In this document: one piece after another, positions 45,168-56,682 of the stretch
How positions within the stretch are numbered: the stretch's first letter is position 1
Layout: every line of letters begins with the position of its first letter
From: Congeria kusceri
Taxonomy: Eukaryota; Mollusca; Bivalvia; Myida; Dreissenidae
Length of the DNA stretch: 64,000 nucleotides
NCBI GenBank assembly: GCA_027627225.1
Contig: CM051033.1
Location: 13,744,558-13,808,557 of the forward strand
Direction: 5' to 3'
The notes under the pieces: generated by a model
Seen by the model: only the letters and a program-made list of their open reading frames with translations
Databases searched by the model: none
Told to the model about the DNA's origin: nothing
Program-made: the position numbers and the translations under genes

Positions 45168-45693
45168 TTAAAGAAAACTCAACATTTTGCTATTATGAAA
45201 AAAACTCTCCTACATCATTATTAATCTACTTGTACCACAAATGCAAAATTTCAGGTCGATCCGCTAAGTAGAAATGCCCCAAAAACGCATTTGAGAATGA
45301 CACATGATAAGCCATCTGGATTGCGCTTCAGTACTTGGATTGTATGGGGAGCGTGGACTAAAATTCGCACCTAAATCACATAAGCCAGTCAAAATACCAG
45401 TTCATTTATACTTATTTTAATGCAATGGACAGTAATAAGGTATAAAACGTGTGCTATTCGCGTATAACATGATTCGATGTGCTGTGAGCTGCATAAGGCG
45501 AGTTTCCGTACTTTTTTTCATTTTTTTACTCGAAAAAACAGGTTTCGCTTTAAAAAGTGTAGATAACGTGTCAGTTACGATATTATTCACATTTATTTCC
45601 GTGAAAAGTAATAAACGCAATAAAATAACACAGTTACATGGTGATTTTATGTATCAGTGGACCCTAAAGGGCCGGTCCCTGGTTTTCTTAAAG
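45168..45693. other. Spacer between two element copies, nothing recognised
   Basis: It is unrelated to the flanking elements. Short frames only. Confidence 0.5.
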
Positions 45694-46068
45694 GTTAGAA
45701 ACCAGTAAATGCAATTCCCAGAGGGTCCCATTATAGAACGGCAAACTTTCCAAGCATTTTTCTAGCGTTTTCTTTATTTCAGATTGTGCAAGCCTGGTAT
45801 CAGTTTAAAGATCAATCTGTCCTCTTCCACAATTTGCATAAAAAAGATATGTCATATTACTTCTAAGAAAATGCATCTTACTTGAATGCAGGCACCGGTA
45901 GAAAACAGGGTTTCGGCAGTCATATTTCGACAAAAGCACCATACCACAGTAAACACTACCCAAAAGTTAACCTTTCAAGTTAGCCTCAAATGAAATGCAC
46001 CAAAATGTTGCAGACACGCATAGGATAATAGAAATAACCACAAAAGGCATCTCTGAGGTACCTAAATG
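45694..46068. mobile_element. 470-bp inverted-repeat element, copy 3, right end missing
   Basis: It starts GGTTAGAAACCAGTAAAT and aligns with copy 2 until GAGGTACCTAAATGG, then stops about 100 bp short. Confidence 0.85.
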
Positions 46069-48377
46069 GAGTAAAATTGATATTTTGTAGATAAAAGTCA
46101 GTAGATTACAATGTTGCTTATGTAAAATTTGAAAATTATTAGTTTGATGCTTAAAAACGATGATTTTGTTCATCGGCAATTTCCGTACGCCGCTCGGTAA
46201 TTTCCGCCGCCATTGTCTTGATGACCCCAACCCTCCATTAATAAGATAGGTTGCCATTATTACTTACTATATTTCTTTAACAAAAATTGGCATTTGAACA
46301 ATTCTTTTATAACAATATTTTGTTTTTAGGTATTGTAAGTCGTTGTGCTTGCTTTTAACATGTTACATCAGCTATTTGAAATGAATTTTATCGTATTTAA
46401 ACAACATCTTGCGGGACGAGTAAATGACAATTAGCACATGCATCATTTATAAGTAGATTATGCCAATTTTTATTACTTACCTTTTCTTTGATCGTCAATC
46501 TAGCTTATCCATAATTATTTTGATTCTTTTATATTTCCATACAAGTATAATAATAAAGAAGTACGATTTAAAATAGGAAACTCCCATCACTTTTCCAACA
46601 GATCACAATCGTATGTTTGGTAGTTAATCCTCTTAGTTGTTTATGTTGCTCATTTATATAATTTTTTTATAAACCGATTGTTATTTAGCCGTTGCATTTT
46701 TCACTTTCAACTATATTCAAGATGTCAGTTTTCACAGTCGATGTGTCATCGTGCCTTGAATGAGTGACAGTTTGTACACGACCCCTTATTATGTCATGTG
46801 ACAAACAGGATGTTGTTTTGATAATTGGATACCTCTCTTACGAATGTGCGAGAACGCTTTCACAGTTTGCTAAGTTTAATGACTATAATTATTAGCATCT
46901 ACAAAGAACTATTTCGTGCAGTGAAAGTTTATGAATGTGAAGTATTTAAGTGTCTCTTTCAATTTGCCATGCACTTAACCTAAAAAAAACATATCCATTT
47001 CATGATGTTGCACATAGAAAAATCATATACATGTGATATGCTAACGCACATACATGTCGACAATTTATGTATTGTTTTATTTTTACGCGTTTCTCTACTT
47101 TAAAAAAAATACTTGCATACTGCTTACAATATATGTTCAGTATATCTATAATCGGGATAGTGAAACATATTTTGGATATACTATTTTTTCATATTTAATA
47201 AAGTCAATGTTTCAGCAACAGGCTGTCTATTATTATATTAACATCAACCCTTTACAATATTGTAAAATTTTATTAGACGGGCTTCTTATGTATCCATAAA
47301 TCTGAATTATCTAAAACATTTGTATTGAAATAAATCAGTAATAGGGCTTTGAAAAACATTAATACACTACATGGAAAATGTTGTTGTTTGTTGTTTTCTT
47401 TGACTACGTATACAACAAAACGCTGCATTTTTTTTTCTTACTGTTTCATTATAAAGATAGTTGAATTTAAAATGCCAATGCATAAGGCTGAACTACTGCA
47501 ACAAATCAGATGAAGTCCAGTATAATTATGATTCGTAAACCTATCAACCAATCAGCAATCAGGATTTCCATGCCCACAACTTGTCAAACCTTCATATTAC
47601 TTTTGAAAAATTATTGTGTAGGAATACACAGGATATTGTCATCGTTGTTTGTCGGGGCCATAAAGTTTATGATCTCGGTCGTGGTGACAGCAGGAAGCCC
47701 AGACTACTAAGGATCCTTTTCCATTGATCTCAAAGATAAAATATTTTTATCATTTGTCTTGTAGTTAAGATTACTTGATAACACAAAGTGGCGCTAAGTA
47801 AACGATCCCTAAAGCAGGTGTCTAAGACGAAGAAAGTAAGGACTATGTGTAGTCTATTTTTATCAAATGTTGCCAAATACTTACATTAGAATATGTTTTT
47901 ATAACCTACATTTATCTGACACATCCTACTTAATATAAATTATGTCTTAGGTTATTGTAACTCAATGAAATAACGCGAGTTTTGAAGTAATTTGTACAGT
48001 CTATATATAAAACAATTAACGCGTTGGGAAGAATATACGTCACTTCCGGTTTGAAACAAAATGTAGTATCGATAGGAATATGCGCAAAATCCTGTTGTCT
48101 TTTATGCTATACTCGCTTATAAAAGCGTTATTTATGAAAACTGATACGAGAAGTTGATTTGTTAAGGCTAAAACTATGTTACTAAAGAATAAATAACATT
48201 TGTTAGAAGCTTGGCCTTTCACCTTTAACAATTTAATCGGCTGTCCTGTCAGCGCAGTGTTTTTGCAATAGTATGTCAGTATGCAAGAGATATAGCGACA
48301 CACTTCTGTTTTTATCAAATTTTATGCTCTCAGTCTGTTGGAAAATATTATGGTTAACAATTAATACCTAGTCTTAA
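46069..48377. other. Intergenic AT-rich DNA, nothing recognised
   Basis: Frames are short and of random composition. On the minus strand near 46215 there is an ATG in good context (ACAATGGCGGCG), but its frame closes after about 20 codons. Confidence 0.5.
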
Positions 48378-48510
48378 CATCAACTACTACTACTACTACT
48401 GCTGCTTATAATAATAATAATAATAATAATAGTAAAACAATAATACTACTACTAATAATAATAATTTATTATGATTATTATTATTTATTATTATGATTAT
48501 TATTATTTCA
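48378..48510. repeat. Compound (TAC)n/(TAA)n microsatellite
   Basis: Runs of CTA, then TAA/AAT, then TTA/ATT trinucleotides span about 130 bp. The TAA and TTA blocks are mutually complementary and could form a hairpin. Confidence 0.9.
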
Positions 48511-48824
48511 AAACCCAATATTTTGAAAAGGCCGGTGACTCCTATTTTTTAACACTGTTTTAGTTTCAGTATACAATGACACATGTATATGGAATTTTTT
48601 TAACAAAATCTGTCGTTTGGAACAAAAGATATTCGTATATTTGATTATTTATTGATGATTGATGATTTCGAAGGCATATTAAATGCTCAGTTGACCTCAT
48701 TAAGCGTCCATTAAAAGTCATTGTTTTAAAAGTAACTATAGATAAAACGCGTTTTATCGTTAAACTGCACTTGTATATTGCCAAACAAAATATTTAAAAA
48801 AAAGATTCATGATTTCGTGCGGAT

Positions 48825-49125
48825 TAATCAAAGCGCTATATATCACACCGTAGTACCGGCTCCTGGCGTATGCAAATGTGCCAATGTTGAGCGACATCGA
48901 TATAATAAGACAGGTGGGGCATATACCTTGGTTTGTGGTTGCAACTGATTTGTTTTCTAAATAATTGAAGTGCTATATACAGTGTATCACACCGTAGTAT
49001 CCGCTCCGTGTAAGCGAATGAGCCAGTGTTTAGCGAAATCGATAAAATAAAGACAGTTTGCATAGATCTTTCTATACCGGTATAAATAGGCTTTTGAATG
49101 CAACTGATTTGTTTTCTAAATAAAT
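48825..49125. repeat. Two-copy tandem duplication of about 145 bp
   Basis: Both copies contain TATCACACCGTAGTA, CGAAATCGATA-like and GCAACTGATTTGTTTTCTAA segments, with about 75% identity by eye. Confidence 0.75.
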
Positions 49126-49889
49126 TGTAAATTACATATGGATGTCAGAGGCAAAAACGATTGAGCGGTAGAAACTATTGGGCTGATACTTTTGTGATGT
49201 AATGATCGCTTTGCAAAGGGACTATAATTAAACAAAACACGCACATGGTTATGAGTTGTTTTGCTAAAAATGCTATGCACTCTTTCTTCCATCGAAACGA
49301 ATGAAACGACAGACGGACGAACCTGTCTCTAAAACGAAATATTAGTAACCATATACTATGTACTTGTGAAGTGAACTTAAAAGTCAAGTGATTTTGAGCT
49401 AAATACTTACGTTTCGTAATAAATTGCAATTTCACTGAGAATCAATGCCGGGACAAACATGAAATCGCTGGGAGTCGATGCCAAAGTTTTGTACACCTCT
49501 GTACTCACAATATATATAAATACATAAAACAATTTAAGTGGGGGTGCTATTCTGCCTCGACACCGGTTTGTGCAAGCGTCTAGACGGGAAGCACTAAAGT
49601 ACGGGCCATTGTGGGTCGTAATATTAAAGGCTGAACAAGATGAATGTAATATTTTGCTCATTTGAGTTCTGCGTATTCTTATTTACAAGAAGTTAAAGTC
49701 GAAATGCGCATAAAATCAATGACTGTTTTCAAGTTTAAATATCCTCTCTCACTAAATAGCTTAAAAAATCTAAATCTAATTTACTTTTTATGCAATGTTT
49801 CATTTCCGAACACACCGTATTTCCGATTGTTTTATGTTTTACAAAGAAATACGACATAAATAATTTTTATCCAAATTTTAACGGCTGTA
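49126..49889. other. Intergenic, nothing recognised
   Basis: No supported feature. Confidence 0.5.
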
Positions 49890-49971
49890 AGGCGTAAACA
49901 ATTTGTTTGTTTCAAGTTACATGATAAAAACAGTAGGGTAGGTAGGTATGGATTTATTTAATTTATTTTTT
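49890..49971. repeat. Left piece of a GGGTAGGTAGG family element
   Basis: GTAAACAATTTGTTTGTTTC and AGGGTAGGTAGGTATGGATT match the left end of the element at 1478. The continuation (AAAGGTCAACTTGAAGATTT) appears at 53291, on the far side of the large insertion. Confidence 0.75.
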
Positions 49972-50440
49972 AGCTTACCTGAGCACAACGTGCTCATGGT
50001 GAGCTTTAAGGATCGCCTTTTGTCCGTCGTCCGTCGTGCGTTGTGTGTCATTATTTTCATTCAAAGAAAATCTCCTCCAAAACCAATGGGCAGATTTTCA
50101 CCAAACTTCACAGGAATGATTCTTGGGTGACCCTCTTCCAAAATTGTTCAAATCGTTTGATCCGGTCCGCTGCATATTAGGTCATCAGAGCTAAAAATAG
50201 ATTTAAAAACTGAAAACTTTAAAAACTTCTTCTCCGAAACCACAAGGCTTAGAGCTTTCATATTTGATATGTGACATCCTCTAGTGGTCCTGTACAAAGA
50301 TTGTTCAAATGATGCCCCTGGGGTCAAAACTGGGCACACCCCGTGGGTCAATGGTTTATATGGACTAGAATAGCAAAATGACTTTAAAAATCTTCTGAAA
50401 CCCCAAGGCCCAGAGGTTTCATATTTGGTACGTAATGTAA

Positions 50441-51223
50441 TGTTTCGCCCGAGCTTCGGGTATCAAGTATGGCGCACACAATTAAACAATACAACAAACA
50501 ATATAACTAATAATGTATATAGAATTTTTCTCAAGCTACCTTGCTTTATGATTAGCTTATTGTAGACAAATGATTGGTGTGGAACAGTAAATTAAATAGA
50601 ATTAACTACTATTATTGTACAATGACCCCCAGCACGACTTCCAGTCTGCTACGATATCCTGAGTGGTCTGGAACAATGTAATGACCCAGAGTCTTTCTAA
50701 TGAAACACTATATAATACTCCGCGTCTGGTACACAGGCCTGAATGATATTTATTTCTATATGACTCCGTACCCTGTGTATGGAACCTATGAAGTGACTTG
50801 GAGTCTTGGTACGGAGATATGGAACTTTTATATTATCAATTTACTAGCGACCCGGGCTATTGAGGGGTAGGGATCCTGCTAACATGGCCCATATGTCGCA
50901 AGAAGAGGATTGCCAGTCTCAGAGCACCCAAAGTCCCTAGTGTTTAATCAATAAAATAATTTTAAATACCTTCTATATTACTGTCGATGTTAACTCGACG
51001 AAAGCGAGAGCAGATCTGCTATAATTTACCAACGCTCATGCTTTTTTACTACCCGCACATCCGGGTAACGTAACTGCCTAATTACGCATGCGTAATAAAC
51101 ACGGGTTTTATTGCCTAACGCATGCGACTGTCCACACATTACTTTCTTTGAGAAATATTTGCCCTTAGGCGCAATCAGTCACTGTGTGTAATATAGATCA
51201 ACAGGATGGGTAAATTCGTCACA
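50441..51223. mobile_element. Probable solo LTR
   Basis: A 783-bp block interrupts the tandem units exactly between TTGGTACGTAATGTAA and GTAACATTGTATAGTGG. It begins TGTTTCGCCCGAG and ends TTCGTCACA, so it has TG..CA ends with a short TGTNNCG inverted match. GTAA lies on both sides as a 4-bp target duplication. TCAATAAAATAATT near 50948 could be its poly(A) signal. No partner LTR or internal region is seen. Confidence 0.6.
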
Positions 51224-52235
51224 GTAACATTGTATAGTGGTCCTCAACAAATATTGTTCAAATGATGCCTCTGTGCTCAAAACTGGCCACACCCTGGGGC
51301 TGACATGGTTTATATAGACTTAAATAGCAAAATGACTTAAAAAATCTTCTCTGAAACCACAAAGCCTAGAGGTTTCATATTTGGTATATAACATTGTAAA
51401 TTGGTCCTCTACAAAGATTGTTCAAATGGTGACCGTGAGGTCAAAACTGACCACACCTCGGGGCTCATATGGTTTATATAGACTTAAATAGCAAAATGAA
51501 TTTAAAAATCTTCTCCTCTGAAACTTCAAGGCCTAGAGGTTTCATATTTGGTACGTAACATTGTATAGTGGTCCTCTACAAAGATTGTTCAAATGATGCC
51601 CCTGGGATCAAAACTGGGCACAACCCGGGGGTCACATGGTTTATATAGACGTAAATAGCAAAATGACTTTAAAAATCTTCATCTCTGCAACCGCAAGGCC
51701 CAGAGGTTTCATATTTGGTATGTAACATTGCATAGTGGTCCTCTACAAAGATTGTTCAAATGATGCCCCTGATGTCAAAACTGGTCACACCCCGTGGCTC
51801 ACATGGTTTATATAGACGTAAACAGCAATATGGCTTTAAAACTCTTCTTCTCTGAAACCGCAAGGCCCAGAGGTTTCATATTTGGTATGTAACATTGTAT
51901 AGTGGTCCTGTATAAAGATTGTTCAAATGATGACCCTGGGATCAAAACTGGCCACACTCCGGGGGTCACAATGTTCATAAAGACTTTAAATAGCAAAATG
52001 ACTTTAAAAATCGTCTTTTCTGAAACCGCAAGGCCCGGAGGTTTCATATTTGGTATGCAATTTTTTATAGTGGTCCTCTACAAAGGTAATTCAATTGATG
52101 CCCATGGGGTCAAAACTGGTCACACCCCGGGGCTCACATGGTTTATATAGACGTAAATGGCAAAATGATTTAAAAATTATTCTCCTCTGAAACCATAAGG
52201 CCAAGAGGTTTCATATTTGGTTCGAACATTGTATC

Positions 52236-52800
52236 GAGACCTTGGTTGGGATTGCATATGGGGTGGGTGGGGTCAAGGTCACCGTAACTAAAAATAGAAA
52301 AATTGTTTCCGCTAAATATCTTGAGAACGCATTGAGTTTTTTTTAATGAAACTTAATACATAATTACCTTATATCGAGACCTTGCTTAGGATTGCATATG
52401 GGGTGGACGGGGTCAAGGTTACTGTTACTGCAAAAAGTAGAAAAACGGTTTCCGCTCAATAACTTGAGAACGCGTTGCGATATTTTAATGAAACTTAATA
52501 CACATATCTTATATCGAGACCTCACTTGGGGTTGCTTATGGGGTGGATGGGGTGAAGGTCAAGGTCACTGTTATTAAAAAAGAAAAACGGTTTACGGTCA
52601 ATAACTTGACGTATGGGTGGGTGTGGGCAAGGTCAAGTTCACTGTTACTAAATATAGAAAAACAGTTTTCGCTCAATAACTTGATAACGTATTGAGATAT
52701 TTTAATGAAACTTCATACATATATATCATAAATCAAGATCTCGCTTGGGATTGTATATCGGGTTGGTGGGGTCAAGGTCACCATTACTAAAATAGACTAA
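52236..52800 (-). repeat. Inverted copies of the 143-bp GACCTTGACC unit
   Basis: Four degenerate units (TTGGGATTGCATATGGGGTG, GGTCAAGGTCACCGTAACTA, CCGCTCAATAACTTGAGAAC) lie in opposite orientation to the array at 36066, inside the large element. Confidence 0.88.
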
Positions 52801-53290
52801 AAAAATTTGTCCTGACTTTGATGCATTTTGTTCGAAAAAATTGGTTTTCGTGAAATTTCCACTTTTCTTGTAATTGGTATGTAAAATTGTATAGTGGTCC
52901 TTTACAAAGATTGTTCAAATGATGTTCCTGTGGTAAAAAATGGCCACACCCTGTGTGTCACATAGTTTATATAGATTGAAATAGCAAAATGACTTTAAAA
53001 ATCTTCCCCTCTGAAACCGCAAGGCCCAGTGGTTTCATATTTGGTATGTAAGATTGTATTGTGGTCCTCTACACATTTTGTTCAAAATATACCCCTACGG
53101 TAGAAAGTGGCCACGCCCTGTGGGTCACATGGTTTATATAGACTATACAAATCTTCTCCTGAAACTGCAAGGCCGAGATCTTTATACTCCGGTAAGTGCT
53201 TTATTGCCATTTGGCCCTCTTGTTACAAGCCATTATGATGCCTTTAACTCAGGTGAGCGACCTAGGGCCATCGTGGCCTCTTGTTTTATT

Positions 53291-53340
53291 TAGTAAAAGG
53301 TCAACTTGAAGATTTTAAAATTAATATTAAGAATTAATAT
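53291..53340. repeat. Right piece of the interrupted GGGTAGGTAGG element
   Basis: AAAGGTCAACTTGAAGATTT continues the sequence broken at 49971 when compared with 1557-1600. Confidence 0.7.
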
Positions 53341-53344
53341 AGTT

Positions 53345-53687
53345 AACCAATGAAAATGGAAGATATTTCGCTTCGTTTCATTGGTTAGCTATCAAGTGCG
53401 CACGTGATAGTTAACACGTGCGCACGTGATACTTAACACGTTCGCACGTGATGATTTACACGTGCACACGTGATAGTTAACACGTGCGCACGTGATGATC
53501 AACACGTGCGCACGTGATAGTTAACTCGTGCGCACGTGATAGTTAACACTTGCGCACGTGATAGTTAACACGTGCGCACGTGGTAGTTAATACGTGTTCA
53601 CGTGGTAGCTAACACGTGCGCACGTGAAAGCATCACGTGCGCACGTGTTAAATAAAATATTTCTCATGTCCCCTCTATGCCACCGTA
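53345..53687. repeat. 22-bp CACGTGCGCACGTG palindrome array (foldback element)
   Basis: About twelve units of CACGTGCGCACGTGATAGTT type, spaced 22-24 bp. Each holds a 14-bp perfect palindrome with two E-box cores. It is preceded by AACCAATGAAA..TTTCATTGGTTAGC, an inverted pair around TGGAAGATATTTCGCTTCG. It is followed by a 23-bp segment (53665-53687) that matches 14072-14094 at 21 positions. Confidence 0.9.
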
Positions 53688-53689
53688 GA

Positions 53690-54177
53690 TTAAAATCAGC
53701 TCGTAGTACATAAAGATCGACGCTACGCATCGTAGGAAGGTCATGCGCTTAAGTCAGATTGTCTCCTCATTTTAAATAACGCGCATTCTCATCATTTAAA
53801 TAAAAATCCTCATCACACAAAGAACAAGAAAAACTATTTTTTTAAAGACATTTGGCGTCTATATTAATTGCGAAAACAAGGATTGTAGGAATGTAGATTC
53901 CACTTTATACATAAATCAATTTAAAACGGACATATGTGTGACTTTGTTGAGCTTTTTCACTAAGTATTCTCTTATCCGTCCCATGACTGACTAGAGTGGA
54001 AAGGCACACCACAGTATGCTCTTACAAAATCATACTACGAGCCTACTTTCGCCTAAAATATCTTAATATATTTTTACGTTAGATTTTTCTGTAACATTAA
54101 AAAATAAATATGTCTGCTCTTCGGTTGCTTAAGGATTAAAAGACTATTCATGAGAAAGAGAGTAACATAGAAAATAT
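53690..54177. other. Intergenic, nothing recognised
   Basis: No supported feature. Confidence 0.5.
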
Positions 54178-54480
54178 TCAGTCGACGGTATATAAATAAA
54201 TGAATATGGCTGAGTAGATATCTCGTTGTCTGGTAAAGAATTTGCCAACAGCGATAATTTTGTCGAGATTCTTGCCCTTTTTGTTGCATATCGTTCCTTG
54301 AAAGCCAGATGTCATCAGCATATGTTCAAAGAAGGCCGATAGCCCCTTCTGGCTTTCGATGAACGATGTATATAGTTTATCGCTCAGACAGACTGACCGG
54401 GCACTGGCCCTTAATTCCTCGATAAATTCATTCCCGAGCATTAGGTCTATATGCCACAGCCTTATACGCCGTTCATGCGG
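54178..54480 (-). CDS. Unidentified minus-strand frame, possible exon
   Basis: The frame runs from about 54480 to a TGA at 54178-54180, about 100 codons, and has no ATG until LMLGNEF. Its composition is balanced, with segments such as LWHIDLMLGNEFIEELRA and GFQGTICNKKGKNLDKI, unlike the repeat-derived frames around it. A possible acceptor CATAG precedes it. No family is recognised and no partner exons were found. It could be a pseudogene or chance. Confidence 0.3.
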   Translation of the reverse strand, partial: PHERRIRLWHIDLMLGNEFIEELRASARSVCLSDKLYTSFIESQKGLSAFFEHMLMTSGFQGTICNKKGKNLDKIIAVGKFFTRQRDIYSAIFIYLYTVD

Positions 54481-54603
54481 CCTATGCAAAGTTATGATTT
54501 ATTCTTCCGTGACTACGGGCGGAAAACGTTCACAACATTTCATTGGATATTGATAAAGGTCAAACGTTGGGTTAGACAGCTACGCCGAACAACATATAGA
54601 GGA

Positions 54604-54885
54604 TTAAAGAAGTGTCCTCATCATATAAAGAAGTATCCACATCATGTAAAGAAATCCTAATCTCATATAAAGAAATATGCACATCCTATAAAGAAATGTC
54701 CACAACATATAAAGAAGTATCCATATCATATGAAGAAATGCCCACAGCATACAAAGAAGTATACATAGCATATAAAAATATGTCAACAGCATATAAAGAA
54801 GTATCTACAACATATACATAAATGTCCTCAAGATATAAAGAAGTATCCACATCATATAAAGAAATGTCCACATCATATACAGATT
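54604..54885. repeat. 21-bp TATAAAG array, left part
   Basis: About 13 units of CATATAAAGAAATGTCCACA type at 21-bp spacing. The array resumes at 56683 after an insertion. Because 21 is a multiple of three, long frames appear on both strands. They read as heptapeptides such as SYKEMST or DISLYDV and are not taken as genes. Confidence 0.95.
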
Positions 54886-55660
54886 TATCATACCACTATG
54901 CTTATATCGGCCTGATACAAAGGTGCCTGATATATTTTTTATATCCGGTCAGTAGCGTTTATATCAGTCAATGTTTGGAGGTACGTCATATTATTCGGAA
55001 ACAACTATAAAGTCAACAGTTTCAGTAAAAATATATCAGATTCAACAAAACAAACAAGTTGATACCAAGAACGTATATAGTTTATTATTTTTAATCGTCA
55101 TAAATCACAAAAACGTTATTTTTTTTAAATATTCACATAAACCCGCACTTTGGTAGTGATATGACGTCATCTATGGAACACAATAAATCATCCATGCAAA
55201 TTTATTTTAATACATTCATAATAAATGCACTAAAAGTCACTACACAGCATCAGTTTATGTTGAACCAAAAACATTATTACCAAAAACTGAACACACTGTA
55301 GTCAAATACTGTCAATATTGACACGATCTTGGAAATGACAATTTCAATGCACAACTCCAAAATGGCGTCTCCAAACAATTCGGCGTAGTGTGTTCTCCGA
55401 TAAAATTGATCGTTGCAATCCATTTCAGTTCGCATTTTCAGTATTTTATTAATGAGCATGCGTGTAATCTATGTATTCGTAGTGAAAACAGTTGACTTAT
55501 CATTACGAAATGTTAATAATAAGGTATTATTCAGTCAACTTTCGAAATCCATAACTACATGTACGTGAACGTGTAAAAGTCGGCTCAGCAAAATCAGCGC
55601 CGCCTTTAGTTTTTAAATATATATAAAAATCAGCTCGTTTGGTGATATTTTACGAAAAAT
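54886..55660. repeat. Direct repeat unit A within the insertion
   Basis: It begins ATCATACCACTATGCTTATA and includes TCAATGTTTGGAGGTACGTC, ATTCGGAAACAACTATAAAG and TGACACGATCTTGGAAATG. It is about 90% identical by eye to unit B at 55826. The two together split the 21-bp array. Confidence 0.9.
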
Positions 55661-55830
55661 GTGGTATGATAAATAGAAAAACAGGTTACTGCCTGGTCTT
55701 GTGAAATATATCAGGTTCGGCACGAATAAAATAACGGCGAGGATGCCGAGCCGTTATTTTATTCGTGCCGAACCTGATATATTACACAAGACCAGGCAGT
55801 AATCTGTTATTCTCTATTTATTATACCACT
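55660..55830. repeat. Near-perfect palindrome, arms about 80 bp
   Basis: The left arm GTGGTATGATAAATAG.. through CTGCCTGGTCTTGTG, CAGGTTCGGCACGAATAAAA and TAACGGC is mirrored by GCCGTTATTTTATTCG.. through to ATTATACCAC. The spacer is about 10 bp (GAGGATGCCG). It lies exactly between units A and B. A degenerate copy of the right arm follows unit B at 56596-56675. Confidence 0.93.
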
Positions 55831-56610
55831 ATGCTGATATCGGCCTGATACAAAGGTGTCTGATATATTTTTTTTATATCAGGTCACTAGCGTTTACATC
55901 AGTCAATGTTTGGAGGTACGTCATATTATTCGGAAACAACTATAAAGTCAACAGTTTCAGTAAAAATGAATCAGATTTAACAAAACAAACAATTTGATAC
56001 CTAGAACGTATATAGTTTATTATTTTTAATCGTCATAAATCACAAAAACGTTATTTTTAAATATTCACATAAACCCGCACTTTGGTAGTGAGATGACGTC
56101 ATCTATGGAACACAATAAATCATCCATACACATTTATTTCAATACATTCATAATAAATGCACTAAATGTTTTTACAAAGCATCAGTTTATGTTGAACGAA
56201 AAGCATTATTACCAAAAATTGAACACACTGTAGTCAAATACTGTTAATATTGACACGATCTTGGAAATGTCAATTTCAATACACAGCTCCAAAATGGCGT
56301 CTCAAAACAATTCGGCGTTATATGTTCTCCGATGAAATTGATCGTTGCAATCCATTTCAGTTCGCATTTTCAGTATTTTATGAATGAGCATGCGTGTAAT
56401 CTATGTATTCGTTGTGAAAACAGTTCACTTATTATTACGAAATGTTAATAATAAGGTAGATCTATTATCCAGTCAACTTTTGGAAGTCCATAACTACATG
56501 ACCGTGAACGTGTAAAAGTCGGCTCAGCAAAATCATCGCCGCTCTAAGTTTTTAAATATATACAAATCAGCTCCTTTGGAGTAATTTTAAGAAAAATTTG
56601 GCAAGCCTCG
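55826..56610. repeat. Direct repeat unit B within the insertion
   Basis: It starts TATACCACTATGCTGATATC and follows unit A in order to its end at AAATCAGCTCCTTTGGAG. Differences are substitutions and small indels. Confidence 0.9.
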
Positions 56611-56682
56611 CCGTTATTTTATTCTAAGCCTCACCTGATACAAGACCAAGCAGTACCCTGTTATTCTCTATATATTAACATA

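Larger units (their letters stand above)
49972..53290. mobile_element. Large inverted-repeat element with a tandem-repeat core
   Basis: AGCTTACCTGAGCACAACGT at the left and CTCAGGTGAGCG near 53250 at the right are short terminal inverted repeats. TGGCCTCTTGTTTTATTT closes it. The core has about a dozen 150-160-bp units with TTCAAATGATGCCCCTGGGG, CACATGGTTTATATAGAC, CAAAATGACTTTAAAAATCT and GGTTTCATATTTGGTATGTA. The closing motif and TTTTGTCCGTCGTCCGTCGT near the left end are, from memory, typical of a very common bivalve repeat. It has no coding frame. Confidence 0.85.

Noticed and set aside
46100..46257. Start of a gene at ACAATGGCGGCG on the minus strand
   Set aside because: The context is good but the frame closes after about 20 codons, and no donor or downstream exon could be shown.
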